From CAYSRC01 sp964446385 (lineage in GTDB: Bacteria > Bacillota > Clostridia > Oscillospirales > Ruminococcaceae), in NCBI GenBank assembly GCA_964446385.1, contig CAYUOH010000010.1, positions 1 through 64,000 on the forward strand: a stretch of DNA of 64,000 bases, read 5' to 3'. The notes beneath the pieces were generated by a model, which ran no database searches, had not been told where the DNA came from, and saw nothing but the letters and a program-made list of their open reading frames with translations. Each line of letters opens with the position of its first letter. Positions within the stretch are counted from its first letter, which is position 1. A program made the translations under genes and the position numbers. Of the stretch, positions 44,100-52,786 are shown one piece after another.

Positions 44100-44750
44100 T
44101 CAAGAAATCAGAAAATCATACAATTCTTCTATTGTGTCGAAAATGTTGCTCGCACCCTTTTTTTCAAGGAAATCCCGGTCCCTGAACCCCCAGGTAACAA
44201 TGGCGCAGTCTATTCTGCTGTTTTCAGCTGTTGCGATATCAACTTCGCTGTCACCGATATATATTGTTTTGGAGGAATCTGCGTCAAGAGACATTATCAC
44301 TGCGTCTACCATATCGGGAGCGGGCTTGCGCTTGAGGCCTTCCTTTTCACCGATACATAAGTCAAAGCATCCTGGAAAGAAGCGTTCGCAGAGGACCTGC
44401 ACCGCATAGTCTGCCTTGTTGGACACCAAAGCTGTCGCGATGCCTTTTGCGCGCAGCGATTGTATCATGTCCGTGACGCCATCGTAGCAGCCTGTACAAT
44501 CACAGCAGTGTTCGGCGTAGAAGGGCTGGTAGACTTCGAGGACCTTGTCGATGGTTTCGTCGTCTGTGCCGGCGGGTAGTGCGTTCTTGATAAGGTTACG
44601 AATGCCGTTGCCCACAAATCCGCGTACAGCCTTAAGTGGATGAGTGGGGTATCCGAACTGTGAAAGAGCACAGTTGAGGGCTTGTTGCAGATCCTTAAGC
44701 GTGTCCAGCGTGGTACCGTCCATGTCGAAAATACACAGATTGTATTTCAT
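44100..44750 (-). CDS. HAD-superfamily phosphatase, phosphoglycolate-phosphatase-like
   Basis: A 216-aa HAD subfamily IA hydrolase. Motif I FDMDGT with the nucleophile Asp, a helical cap, motif II ALVSNK, motif III around KRKPAPD and motif IV GDSEVDIATAENS are all present. It hydrolyses a small phosphorylated metabolite, perhaps phosphoglycolate. It is divergent from the ACT/UPF0210 pair. Substrate not determined. Confidence 0.85.
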   Translation of the reverse strand: MKYNLCIFDMDGTTLDTLKDLQQALNCALSQFGYPTHPLKAVRGFVGNGIRNLIKNALPAGTDDETIDKVLEVYQPFYAEHCCDCTGCYDGVTDMIQSLRAKGIATALVSNKADYAVQVLCERFFPGCFDLCIGEKEGLKRKPAPDMVDAVIMSLDADSSKTIYIGDSEVDIATAENSRIDCAIVTWGFRDRDFLEKKGASNIFDTIEELYDFLIS

Positions 44751-44788
44751 AAAATGTCCTCGCGGTAATGGTATAATTTGTTTTTTGT

Positions 44789-44796
44789 GCTATAAT
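44789..44796 (+). promoter_or_regulatory. Extended -10 promoter of the ACT/UPF0210 operon
   Basis: TGCTATAAT is a consensus extended -10 element, 33 bases before the ACT-protein start. No good -35 box is seen. Confidence 0.6.
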
Positions 44797-44828
44797 AGTC
44801 CAATTATAACATACTTCGGGAGGGAAAT

Positions 44829-45101
44829 ATGGAAAGAATTATTATTACTGTCGTAGGTAAGGATCAGGTCGGTATTATTGGTAAAATCTGTACTCATCTG
44901 TCCGATTCCGGAATTAATATACTGGATATTTCCCAGACCATAGTGTCCGGCTTTTTTAATATGATGGTAATAGCCGATCTGAGCACCGGAAACGTTCCTT
45001 TTAATCAGATTTCCAGCGAGCTTAAGAATCTCGGCGATTCCATGGGCCTTATTGTCCAGGCCCAGCGTGAAGAGATTTTCACCGCAATGCACAGAATCTG
45101 A
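44829..45101 (+). CDS. ACT domain protein (UPF0237 type)
   Basis: A 90-aa single ACT domain, IITVVGKDQVGIIGKICTHL, a likely amino-acid-binding regulator. CGGGAGGG precedes the ATG. It lies 9 bases upstream of the UPF0210 gene. The two genes commonly occur side by side, which suggests that it senses a ligand for, or modulates, its neighbour. Confidence 0.9.
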   Translation: MERIIITVVGKDQVGIIGKICTHLSDSGINILDISQTIVSGFFNMMVIADLSTGNVPFNQISSELKNLGDSMGLIVQAQREEIFTAMHRI

Positions 45102-45110
45102 GGTTGCGAT

Positions 45111-46475
45111 ATGATTAATATTAATGAAGTTATCGAAACCAATACCATGATTCAGCACGACCTGCTGGACGTGCGTACCGTTACCATGGGTATAAGTCTT
45201 CTTGACTGTATCGATTCCGATGTCGATCGTACCTGCGAAAAGGTTTATGCCAAAATCGTGCGTTGCGCCGGAAGTCTTGTGGTTACCTGCAACGAAATAG
45301 CGAATGAGTACTGCATCGCCATAGTGAACAAACGTGTTTCCGTCACGCCGGTATCCCTTATCGGCGCATCCTGCTGCAGAACGTCCGCGGATTACGTAAA
45401 AATCGCGAAGGTCCTCGACAGGGCGGCGGAGAAAATTGGTATAAACTTTATCGGAGGTTATTCCGCTCTTGTAAGCAAGGGCATGACCACTGCAGAAAAA
45501 CTGCTTATAGAGTCTATCCCCGAGGCTCTCGCGTCAACTTCATATGTCTGTTCTTCCGTGAATATCGGTTCCACAAAGACCGGCATCAATATGGACGCCG
45601 TTCGCCTTATGGGTCATATCATCAAGGAAACCGCCCGCATCACCGCAAAAGAAGATTCCCTGGGCTGTGCTAAGCTGGTGGTGTTCTGCAACGCTCCTGA
45701 CGATAATCCCTTTATGGCCGGAGCCTTCCACGGCGTTACCGAGGGTGACACAGTAATCAACGTGGGCGTAAGCGGCCCCGGCGTTGTAAAATCCGCCGTA
45801 TCCCAGGTCAAAGACCGGAGCTTCGAAGTTCTTTGCGAAACTATAAAAAAGACCGCGTTCAAAGTTACCCGTATGGGCCAACTTGTGGCTCAGGAGGCAG
45901 CAAAAAGGCTCCAGGTTCCCTTCGGAATTGTAGACCTGTCCCTTGCCCCCACGCCCGCCGCGGGCGATTCCGTGGCTGAAATCTTAGAGGAAATGGGCCT
46001 TGAAAGGGTAGGGGCACCCGGTACCACTGCGGCCCTTGCCATTCTTAACGATCAGGTAAAAAAAGGAGGCATAATGGCCTCCTCGTACGTGGGTGGTCTT
46101 TCCGGCGCGTTCATCCCTGTTAGCGAGGACAAGGGAATGATCGATGCCGTAAGTCTAGGCACCCTGTCCATTGAAAAGCTTGAGGCTATGACCTGCGTCT
46201 GCTCCGTAGGTCTCGATATGATCGCTATCCCTGGCGATACCGACGAGACATCTATAGCCGGTATTATCGCCGACGAGGCCGCAATAGGCATGATCAACCA
46301 GAAAACCACTGCTGTTCGCGTTATCCCTGTTGTCGGGAAGACAGTGGGGGAGACCGCAACCTTCGGCGGCCTGCTGGGTTACGCCCCGATTATCGCGGTA
46401 AATCCCTGCTCCTGCGCTGATTTCGTTAACCGTAGTGGTAGAATTCCAGCCCCGGTGCATAGCTTTAAAAATTGA
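45111..46475 (+). CDS. UPF0210/DUF711 (PFL-fold) family protein
   Basis: A 454-aa protein of the DUF711 family, with a predicted fold related to pyruvate formate-lyase. VSGPGVVKSAVSQ, DLSLAPTPAAGDSVAEIL and the glycine-rich C-terminal VGETATFGGLLGYAPI are characteristic. No enzymatic activity is established. It is transcribed with the ACT gene and ends at a strong terminator. Confidence 0.9.
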   Translation: MININEVIETNTMIQHDLLDVRTVTMGISLLDCIDSDVDRTCEKVYAKIVRCAGSLVVTCNEIANEYCIAIVNKRVSVTPVSLIGASCCRTSADYVKIAKVLDRAAEKIGINFIGGYSALVSKGMTTAEKLLIESIPEALASTSYVCSSVNIGSTKTGINMDAVRLMGHIIKETARITAKEDSLGCAKLVVFCNAPDDNPFMAGAFHGVTEGDTVINVGVSGPGVVKSAVSQVKDRSFEVLCETIKKTAFKVTRMGQLVAQEAAKRLQVPFGIVDLSLAPTPAAGDSVAEILEEMGLERVGAPGTTAALAILNDQVKKGGIMASSYVGGLSGAFIPVSEDKGMIDAVSLGTLSIEKLEAMTCVCSVGLDMIAIPGDTDETSIAGIIADEAAIGMINQKTTAVRVIPVVGKTVGETATFGGLLGYAPIIAVNPCSCADFVNRSGRIPAPVHSFKN

Positions 46476-46539
46476 CAAACTTGAGATACAAGAAAGCTTG
46501 ACAGAAAGCACGAAATTTCATCTGAAAACCGTATCCGTA

Positions 46540-46577
46540 AATAATCCTCCTGACGTCAATGTCAGGAGGATTATTTT
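46540..46577. terminator. Bidirectional intrinsic terminator
   Basis: AATAATCCTCCTGAC and GTCAGGAGGATTATT pair perfectly around GTCAAT. It closes both the UPF0210 operon and the convergent zinc-ribbon operon. Confidence 0.85.
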
Positions 46578-46617
46578 CTGTTATAGAGTATATAGTTTGT
46601 AAAAAATACAATTTGTA

Positions 46618-47775
46618 CTAATTGACAAAATCACGGAAGCTGACGCCTGAGGCGTCGGGAGTCGTTCCGTACTCGACAACGATATATTTCATATCGTCGT
46701 AAATCAGGCTGTTCCACTTGTCATAATCAATGGTGTCGTCGTCAAAGTAGTAGCTGTCATAATCAAAGCTTTCGGTGTCCGTCCGAATCTGTGCGCCTGC
46801 GGTATGCCACAGTTCGTAACCGGAGCCGTCGGGAATATAATAGTATATTTCGGAACTGAGGAAGTTGTCGATACTTCTGTCCTCGTATATTACCGCAAGG
46901 CAGTCTTTTCCGTCCACTGTAGCGGTGCATACGGCAGCCCAGATATCGTCGGCTACGTCATATGTCATAAGCTGATCGTCAATCTGTCGTGTGTGAAATC
47001 CGCCTGATCCCTTTGGGTTGTATCTGCTAAGGACATACCGAACACTGTATCCGTCTGTGGAATAAACCGCGACGAATTCGTCAAGCCCGTCTCCGTCAAG
47101 GTCCCAGATAACGGCTCTGCTGTATTCAAGCAGACGTTCTCTTTTGGTGAATGAAATGCCCGATTTGTCAATCCTGTCGACGACGTCGTGAATTATGATG
47201 TCGTAGTCGTCTAAGCAAAGGTTGTTGATATTTTCAAGCTCTTTGTCGGTGTAATCCGAAAGGGTAAAGTTGTCGATATCGGTTTTTTCATCGAAAATGC
47301 CATCAAAATAATCGTCGGGCAGATCATATATGGATTCTTTGTAATATTCATTGTTGTTCTTCGGGAGAAAACCGAAAAAGTTTTTGAATATCACCGTCGC
47401 GGCAATTCCAATGATAATCATTGCGGCAATAACCGCAAGAATTATCACTATCGCGCTGGTGCCTTGCTTTTTGGACCGGGCTGCGTATTTCGGATAATCG
47501 GGGTCGGACGATCCATATACGGGATTTTCTAAGGCTACAGGTGTAGTATCGGCTTCGGAGATTTCAGTTTTCCCGGGAACCGATTCAGAGGCAGGAATCT
47601 CTGTCTTTGCAGTTATTTTAGGAGAATATACAGGTTGTCGTACTGTTTGTTCAACAGTGGGATTAATTATTCCGGCTGCCAGTTCCTGTACAGTATTCTT
47701 TATTATCTGAGCTCCGCAGTTGGTGCAAAAATTGTCGTTCTGGGATACTTGTGATCCGCAGTTTTCACAATACAT
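46618..47775 (-). CDS. Zinc-ribbon membrane protein
   Basis: A 385-aa protein. The N-terminal zinc ribbon (C3, C6, C17 and C20 in a CxxC-CxxC pattern) is followed by a low-complexity linker, one transmembrane segment near residues 107-127 and a C-terminal domain of about 250 residues. The domain contains the DLDGDGLDEF calcium-binding-like repeat. The ribbon should be cytoplasmic and the large domain outside. Start overlaps the stop of the upstream lipoprotein gene by one base. Function unknown. Confidence 0.8.
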   Translation of the reverse strand: MYCENCGSQVSQNDNFCTNCGAQIIKNTVQELAAGIINPTVEQTVRQPVYSPKITAKTEIPASESVPGKTEISEADTTPVALENPVYGSSDPDYPKYAARSKKQGTSAIVIILAVIAAMIIIGIAATVIFKNFFGFLPKNNNEYYKESIYDLPDDYFDGIFDEKTDIDNFTLSDYTDKELENINNLCLDDYDIIIHDVVDRIDKSGISFTKRERLLEYSRAVIWDLDGDGLDEFVAVYSTDGYSVRYVLSRYNPKGSGGFHTRQIDDQLMTYDVADDIWAAVCTATVDGKDCLAVIYEDRSIDNFLSSEIYYYIPDGSGYELWHTAGAQIRTDTESFDYDSYYFDDDTIDYDKWNSLIYDDMKYIVVEYGTTPDASGVSFRDFVN

Positions 47776-48758
47776 TACTGATTCTCCGTGTTGATGGTGA
47801 TTTCGCCTTCGGCAAGTACCGAACCGTCGTTTTCACTAAGGACGGATATGCCGAGTACGACCGTCTCAATTTCTTCGGGACTTACCCCAGCATCTTCAAA
47901 GGGGTTGCCGTACCAGCATACCGAGGAATAAACCATGCCGGTTGCAGGAAGGCTGCGGTTCCAGTAGGGATTGAAATCTTTTCCGTTTATTTCGGCAGAT
48001 GTAATGGTAAATGATACGTCGTATTCGCTGTTGTTATCCAAAAAAACGTCAAGCGTGTATCCGTTACTGTCGTTTCTGCCTGTCGGTGAAAAATTCGCAG
48101 AAAACTTACCGTATTCGGTTTGCAGTGTCATCTGTCCGGTATAGGCAGATTTTTCCGGAAGGGAATAGCGCTTTGCCGCACCCTTGCCGTTTGGGTAGGC
48201 AATAACGCTGCTGTCGGCGTACTGGGTTTCATCGGTATCGGTGCTTACGGCCGTAAAATGGAACAGAGCGCTCGAAACATCATTTATTTTACTGCCCTCA
48301 AGTTGGGATGAATACCATACCACCTCTCCGTCAAAAACTCCGGAAGCCTCGGCTTCAAAGCTCATAACAGGTGTTAGTATAAGATTGTTGAGCATGCCGC
48401 CATCGGCCGTGAACAACAAGGGACGTGGGCTGTTGTTCTCCGCTGTAACGTCAAGAACGTATCCCCAGCTTTCCATGGATGCTCCGGTTACTTTAAGTAT
48501 CACTGAACCGTTTTCGCACACTGCAAGCGGTGCTTCCTCGGGTTCCTCTTCGGGTTTAGATTCTGTTTCGCCGCTGCCGAAAGTTGTGGGTTTGTCCTTA
48601 AGTGTGGGCGTTGTATCACCGGATGGATATGAGCTTATCTTGTCGTCAACTTTTTTAATCAGACTGTCAATGCTGCTGCTGATATCGCCGCCTGTGCAGG
48701 AGCACAGCAAAACGGTGCATATTATTAATGCGATTGCAGTAAAAAGGAATTTTCTCAT
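47775..48758 (-). CDS. Predicted lipoprotein of unknown function
   Basis: A 327-aa protein with a signal peptide ending in the lipobox LCSC (about residues 18-21), then a Ser/Pro/Glu-rich spacer and beta-rich sequence. It should be anchored on the outer face of the membrane. It overlaps its neighbours on both sides (4 bases upstream, one base downstream), so the three genes act as a unit. I do not recognise the family. Confidence 0.78.
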   Translation of the reverse strand: MRKFLFTAIALIICTVLLCSCTGGDISSSIDSLIKKVDDKISSYPSGDTTPTLKDKPTTFGSGETESKPEEEPEEAPLAVCENGSVILKVTGASMESWGYVLDVTAENNSPRPLLFTADGGMLNNLILTPVMSFEAEASGVFDGEVVWYSSQLEGSKINDVSSALFHFTAVSTDTDETQYADSSVIAYPNGKGAAKRYSLPEKSAYTGQMTLQTEYGKFSANFSPTGRNDSNGYTLDVFLDNNSEYDVSFTITSAEINGKDFNPYWNRSLPATGMVYSSVCWYGNPFEDAGVSPEEIETVVLGISVLSENDGSVLAEGEITINTENQ

Positions 48759-49606
48759 TCGGGGAAGACCTCCTGAAGGTTAAAGCCGGGACTGTCAGAG
48801 CTGTAGCTGCACACCCTGTAGTTCTGAATGGAAAATAGCGCGTTGAAGGTCTCGGCGCTGCATTCAGCGCCGTCCTTGAGGTAGATTGGAGTTGTACCAC
48901 CAATCCAGTCGAGGCTTGCGATATGGTAGATGTTCTCACGGTCGATGCAGTAGATATGGTCGGTGCCGCATTCCGTACCCTCATTGTCCCAGGTGAACAC
49001 GCAGTGCAAAAACAGGCTGTCCCCACTCTTACCTATGCGTATACCCGCGGTGGACAAATTTTTTGACATATCACCAAGACGTTGTGTAACACGGACGATG
49101 TCCTCAGCACCGTACTTGTCGACATCAGTGTAACGGTAAAGCCCGGCAAAGATATCCTTGCCGTTGGCAGTGAATGTGACAACCATTTCGAAAAGACCGT
49201 CACCGTCGTAGTCGTATACCTGCGCGTGGCATTCGCTCCGGACCGAATCAACGGCGCCCTCGGGAATATTTTCCTTAACAGCTTCATCAAGGGAAAACAG
49301 GATCTTTTTATATTTCAGAAGTATTTCATTGTTGAGCTTGTCGGCCTCTTTGCCGGTGTACAGCGGTTCGGGCAGCCCATCGAACATGTCTCCCGATGCG
49401 GCATCGCCGGGCTGCAGTACCTCCGTGCCGGTGTCTGTACCGCTATCTGAGGGAGCGGGTTCGGACTGCTCTGTGACAGGCTTAACTGGGTCCTCCTTCT
49501 GAACCTCGACATATCCCGCAGCGTTCATTATAAGGACGGCAAGCACAGTGCCGGCAATGGCACTAAGAAATACAAAGATGATTAAAATAATATTATTCTT
49601 ATTCAT
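48755..49606 (-). CDS. Membrane-anchored protein of unknown function
   Basis: A 283-aa protein with an N-terminal transmembrane anchor (about residues 6-28), an acidic Pro/Ser/Thr-rich linker, and an extracellular domain that contains YDYDGDGLFEMVVTF, similar to the DLDGDGLDEF repeat of the zinc-ribbon protein two genes downstream. This shared motif suggests related domains. No ribosome-binding site precedes the ATG at 49606, and a -10 box ends 7 bases before it, so the message may be leaderless. Confidence 0.75.
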   Translation of the reverse strand: MNKNNIILIIFVFLSAIAGTVLAVLIMNAAGYVEVQKEDPVKPVTEQSEPAPSDSGTDTGTEVLQPGDAASGDMFDGLPEPLYTGKEADKLNNEILLKYKKILFSLDEAVKENIPEGAVDSVRSECHAQVYDYDGDGLFEMVVTFTANGKDIFAGLYRYTDVDKYGAEDIVRVTQRLGDMSKNLSTAGIRIGKSGDSLFLHCVFTWDNEGTECGTDHIYCIDRENIYHIASLDWIGGTTPIYLKDGAECSAETFNALFSIQNYRVCSYSSDSPGFNLQEVFPE

Positions 49607-49612
49607 TGAGAT

Positions 49613-49621
49613 ATTATATCA
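49613..49621 (-). promoter_or_regulatory. Extended -10 promoter of the zinc-ribbon/lipoprotein operon
   Basis: On the minus strand TGATATAAT ends at 49613, immediately before the ATG at 49606. A weak TTCAAA lies about 16 bases upstream. Confidence 0.5.
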
Positions 49622-49764
49622 CAACGTAGGTTGGTTTGAATACGTTCCCCGTTTGACGTTATTTGCACTCCTCGAAATCTGTGGTTATCTCCGCAAGGCA
49701 GCGTTTCATAAGCGCTTTGCTTTCCCCGAGAACGCTGCAGACGTTTCTGAAAATTGCTATTAAT

Positions 49765-49836
49765 AATTCAGAATCTTTAATACTAGGTGACTGCAATGAA
49801 AAAACTGCAGTCACCTAGTATTAAAGATTCTGAATT
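49765..49836. repeat. 31-bp perfect inverted repeat
   Basis: Arms 49765-49795 and 49806-49836 are exact reverse complements around a 10-base A-rich loop. No T-run follows on either strand. It lies in a 461-base gap (49607-50067) with no convincing gene, and resembles a small mobile-element or MITE-like palindrome. Confidence 0.85.
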
Positions 49837-49863
49837 GAGTGATTGCCCGGGAAGCGATATTTT

Positions 49864-49980
49864 TCAAGCTCCGAGCATGCTTTGGTCGTAGTAGTACAGA
49901 GCCTCATTGAAAGTGCCGAAGCGGAAAAGAATTTTGTTGATAAGCTCTCGTACCTCATCTTCAGTACTCTGTTCAGTTTT
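49864..49980 (-). pseudogene. Possible decayed coding fragment downstream of the aldo/keto reductase
   Basis: One minus frame reads TEQSTEDEVRELINKILF and continues to YYYDQSMLGA before a stop. It looks like amphipathic protein sequence but has a stop just upstream and no start codon. An overlapping frame up to 50096 has the look of the same gene before a frameshift. Family not recognised. Confidence 0.3.
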
Positions 49981-50067
49981 TTAGGGCTGCAGGCATCGTT
50001 ATTAAGAACGTTTGACGCAAAGAGTATCGGCTTTTCGGACGGTGCAGCCTTTTCAGCCCGGAAAAGT

Positions 50068-51204
50068 TTAGAAAGATTGATTGTCAGGATTGTCATAGAA
50101 AGCGGATACTTGTTTCAGAAGATCCCTTATGAGTAGATGCTGGGGACATGCCTCTTCGCATTGTCCGCATTCAACACAGTCGCTTGCTTTGCCGCCGTCG
50201 CGTGTGTAGCCGGCGTAATACGGGAATGTGAATCCTCCGAAGGTTTTCTGAGTATTGTAGAGGGCAAACATGTTGGGAATTTGAATGTGCATCGGGCAGC
50301 CGTCGGTGCAGTAGCGACATCCTGTGCAGGGGATAAGCCCCGCAGAACGGACAATTTTGACAACCTTCTGAAGTCCGGCGGTCTCCTCTTCGGATAGAGG
50401 TCTGAAGTTAGCCATTTGTTCGACGTTGTCGGCTACGTGTGCAGGCTCTGACATGCCGCTAAGAACCATCATGATTCCATCAAGACCCTCGGCAAAACGT
50501 AAAGCTACTGTGGCGGGGCTGCTGCTCATACCGCTAAGGATTTCCTGAGCTTCTGTGGGCAGGCTGGTAAGACTTCCGCCCTTGATGGGCTCCATTACGA
50601 TAACTGGCTTATTGTACTTTTTACAGACCTCAAGGCAGTTCTTGGACTGGACACCGTTGTCCTCGTAGTCCAGATAATTCAATTGAATCTGTACAACCTC
50701 AACCGAAGGCTGTTCCTTTAGAATCATATCAAGAACTTCGGGGTTGTCGTGGAAAGACATGCCAACATGCTTTACTTTACCCTTGGCCTTAAGCTCCGAG
50801 GCAGTCTCGAAGGCGTGTTCCTTCTTGTACTTGGGGTAGTTTCCGGAACTCATGGCGTGCATTAGCATGAAGTCAAAGTATTCGACGCCGCAGGCTTCAA
50901 GTTCTTTGTCGATTACTTTTTCGATGTCGGCCTGTACGTTCCAGGTGTTGTCTGTTAGCTTGTCGGTCAGAACGTATTTGTCTCTGGCGTATCTGGATGT
51001 CAGACATTTTTTGAGAGTAGTCTCGCTTTTCCCGCCGTGGTATACGTGGGCAGTATCGAAATAGTTAAATCCTGCTTCCATAAAGATATCAATCATCTTT
51101 GTCGTTGTTCCAATATCGATGTTTCTGCCAACCTGGGGCAGGCGCATGGCGCCGAAGCCGAAACGCCCGTTGATATTGTCAAAATAGGGGTTTTTGGAAA
51201 TCAT
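50068..51204 (-). CDS. Aldo/keto reductase with C-terminal 4Fe-4S domain
   Basis: A 378-aa protein. The N-terminal aldo/keto reductase barrel contains FGAMRLP, FDTAHVYHGGKSE (catalytic Asp and Tyr) and a lysine/histidine region. The C-terminus carries two ferredoxin-like cysteine clusters, CTGCRYCTDGCP and CVECGQCEEACP. This fused form is common in anaerobes and presumably reduces a carbonyl with electrons through the clusters. Substrate unknown. A TGATATAAT extended -10 lies at 51240-51248. Confidence 0.9.
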   Translation of the reverse strand: MISKNPYFDNINGRFGFGAMRLPQVGRNIDIGTTTKMIDIFMEAGFNYFDTAHVYHGGKSETTLKKCLTSRYARDKYVLTDKLTDNTWNVQADIEKVIDKELEACGVEYFDFMLMHAMSSGNYPKYKKEHAFETASELKAKGKVKHVGMSFHDNPEVLDMILKEQPSVEVVQIQLNYLDYEDNGVQSKNCLEVCKKYNKPVIVMEPIKGGSLTSLPTEAQEILSGMSSSPATVALRFAEGLDGIMMVLSGMSEPAHVADNVEQMANFRPLSEEETAGLQKVVKIVRSAGLIPCTGCRYCTDGCPMHIQIPNMFALYNTQKTFGGFTFPYYAGYTRDGGKASDCVECGQCEEACPQHLLIRDLLKQVSAFYDNPDNQSF

Positions 51205-51260
51205 ATTATGATGTTCAACTCCATTTCATCTTTTTTCTTATTATATCACATCAGCAGACA

Positions 51261-51297
51261 AATAAAAAAATATCCCCGGAAAGTATCCGGGGATATT
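51261..51297 (-). terminator. Terminator of the met transport operon
   Basis: AATATCCCCGGA and TCCGGGGATATT pair around AAGTA; a T-run on the minus strand follows. It lies just after metQ. Confidence 0.88.
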
Positions 51298-51308
51298 ATC
51301 GTTAAAAA

Positions 51309-52106
51309 TTAAAATTTTGGGATAACAGCACCGTTGTAGGTGTCTTCGATAAACTGACGGACCTCTTCGCTCTGAAGAGCTTTGACAAGCTCCTGGATTT
51401 TTTCGTCTTTTTCATCGCCTTCGCGTACGACAAGAACGTTTGCGAATGTATCTGCAGCCTCGCTGTCCTTATCCTCGACGGCTATGGCGTCGTTGGCAAC
51501 GCTGAGACCGGCGTCGATTGCATAGTTGCCGTTGATAACAGCCATATCGACGTCCTTAAGAATATGACTGAGCTGTGCGGCCTCCATCTCGACGATGTCA
51601 AGGTTGAGAGGGTTGTCCACGATGTCAAGTTTGGTGGCTTTGAGACCCGCACCATCCTTAAGTGTGATAAGGCCTTCCTGCTGCAGGAGCTGAAGGGCAC
51701 GGGCTTCGTTGGTGGTGTCGTTGGGAACGGCTATCTGCGCTCCGTCGTAAAGTGCGTCAAAAGATGTTGTCTTTCCGGGATATACACCGAATGGCTCGTA
51801 ATGAACGTAGCAGGCCATGGCAAGATGGGTGCCATGCTCCTCATTGAAACTTGTGAGATAGGGCATGTGTTGGAAATAGTTGGCGTCCAGACTGCCATCC
51901 TCAAGGCTGGTGTTGGGCAGTACATAGTCGGTGAATTCGATAATCTCAAGCTCGATGCCTTCCTTGGCCAGCTTTTCCTTTGCTATTTCAAGAATTTCCG
52001 CATGGGGTGTGGGTGTTGCGCCGACCTTAAGGGTTTCCTTTTTATGGCATCCCGACAGTGCGAAACAGAGTGCTACTACCAAAATAACTGCAAACAGTTT
52101 TTTCAT
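51309..52106 (-). CDS. metQ: Methionine-binding lipoprotein MetQ
   Basis: A 265-aa NlpA-family binding protein. The lipobox LSGC (residues about 17-20) gives a lipid anchor. Conserved LKVGATPTPHAEIL, YFQHMPYL and VPNDTTNEARAL follow. It delivers L- or D-methionine to MetNI. Last gene of metN-metI-metQ. Confidence 0.93.
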   Translation of the reverse strand: MKKLFAVILVVALCFALSGCHKKETLKVGATPTPHAEILEIAKEKLAKEGIELEIIEFTDYVLPNTSLEDGSLDANYFQHMPYLTSFNEEHGTHLAMACYVHYEPFGVYPGKTTSFDALYDGAQIAVPNDTTNEARALQLLQQEGLITLKDGAGLKATKLDIVDNPLNLDIVEMEAAQLSHILKDVDMAVINGNYAIDAGLSVANDAIAVEDKDSEAADTFANVLVVREGDEKDEKIQELVKALQSEEVRQFIEDTYNGAVIPKF

Positions 52107-52117
52107 TTTTTCTCCTT

Positions 52118-52786
52118 TTATTTTGTGCGTTTATCGGATTTTTGTGATGCAGTATTTCCAACCGTCTGGAACACCTGCACTATTACAACGAGGAAAAGCA
52201 CCATCCAGATCATTACGGTGTAGTTTCCGCGATAGTAACCGTAGTTTATAGCGATACCTCCCAGGCCACCGCCTCCGACGATACCGGCCATGGCGCCATA
52301 TCCCAGGATGGTGGTGACGGCGATTGCGGCTCCGTTAATCAGAGAGGGCAAGGCCTCTGGAATCAGTACTTTTGTGACAATCTGCCACGGTGTGGCGCCG
52401 CATGCCGTTGCCGCCTCGATTACGCCGTGGTCGACCTCCTTAAGGCTGCTTTCCACCATTCGGGCAATAAAAGGCACGGCTGATACGACAAGAGGGACTA
52501 TCATGGCCTTGCTGCCGACTGTTGTGCCGACTATAAGTCGGGTAAAGGGGATAATCGCGAACAGAAGAATCAGGAAAGGTACGCTGCGGATGATATTGAT
52601 GATAACTCCGAGAGTCTTGTTGAGCCAGCTTACGGAGTGTATCCCGTCCTCGGCGGTAACAATCATAACAACGCCAAGAGGTAAACCGAGGATATATGCG
52701 AAAAGTGTGCTCAGCAGGGTCATGAACAGGGTTTCAATTATACCCTGACCCAAAAGTAGCAGCATCTGTGAATCAAACATTTTCAA
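52118..52786 (-). CDS. metI: Methionine ABC transporter permease MetI
   Basis: A 222-aa inner-membrane protein with about five transmembrane segments and the EAA-type coupling loop AATACGATPWQIVTKVLIPEALP. Overlaps the end of metN by 14 bases, so its translation is coupled to the ATPase. Forms the transmembrane channel of MetNIQ. Confidence 0.93.
   Translation of the reverse strand: MKMFDSQMLLLLGQGIIETLFMTLLSTLFAYILGLPLGVVMIVTAEDGIHSVSWLNKTLGVIINIIRSVPFLILLFAIIPFTRLIVGTTVGSKAMIVPLVVSAVPFIARMVESSLKEVDHGVIEAATACGATPWQIVTKVLIPEALPSLINGAAIAVTTILGYGAMAGIVGGGGLGGIAINYGYYRGNYTVMIWMVLFLVVIVQVFQTVGNTASQKSDKRTK

Noticed and set aside
49843..50136. 97-codon plus-strand open frame after the palindrome
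   Set aside because: It runs antisense into the aldo/keto reductase end and has no start signals; the minus strand carries more protein-like sequence.
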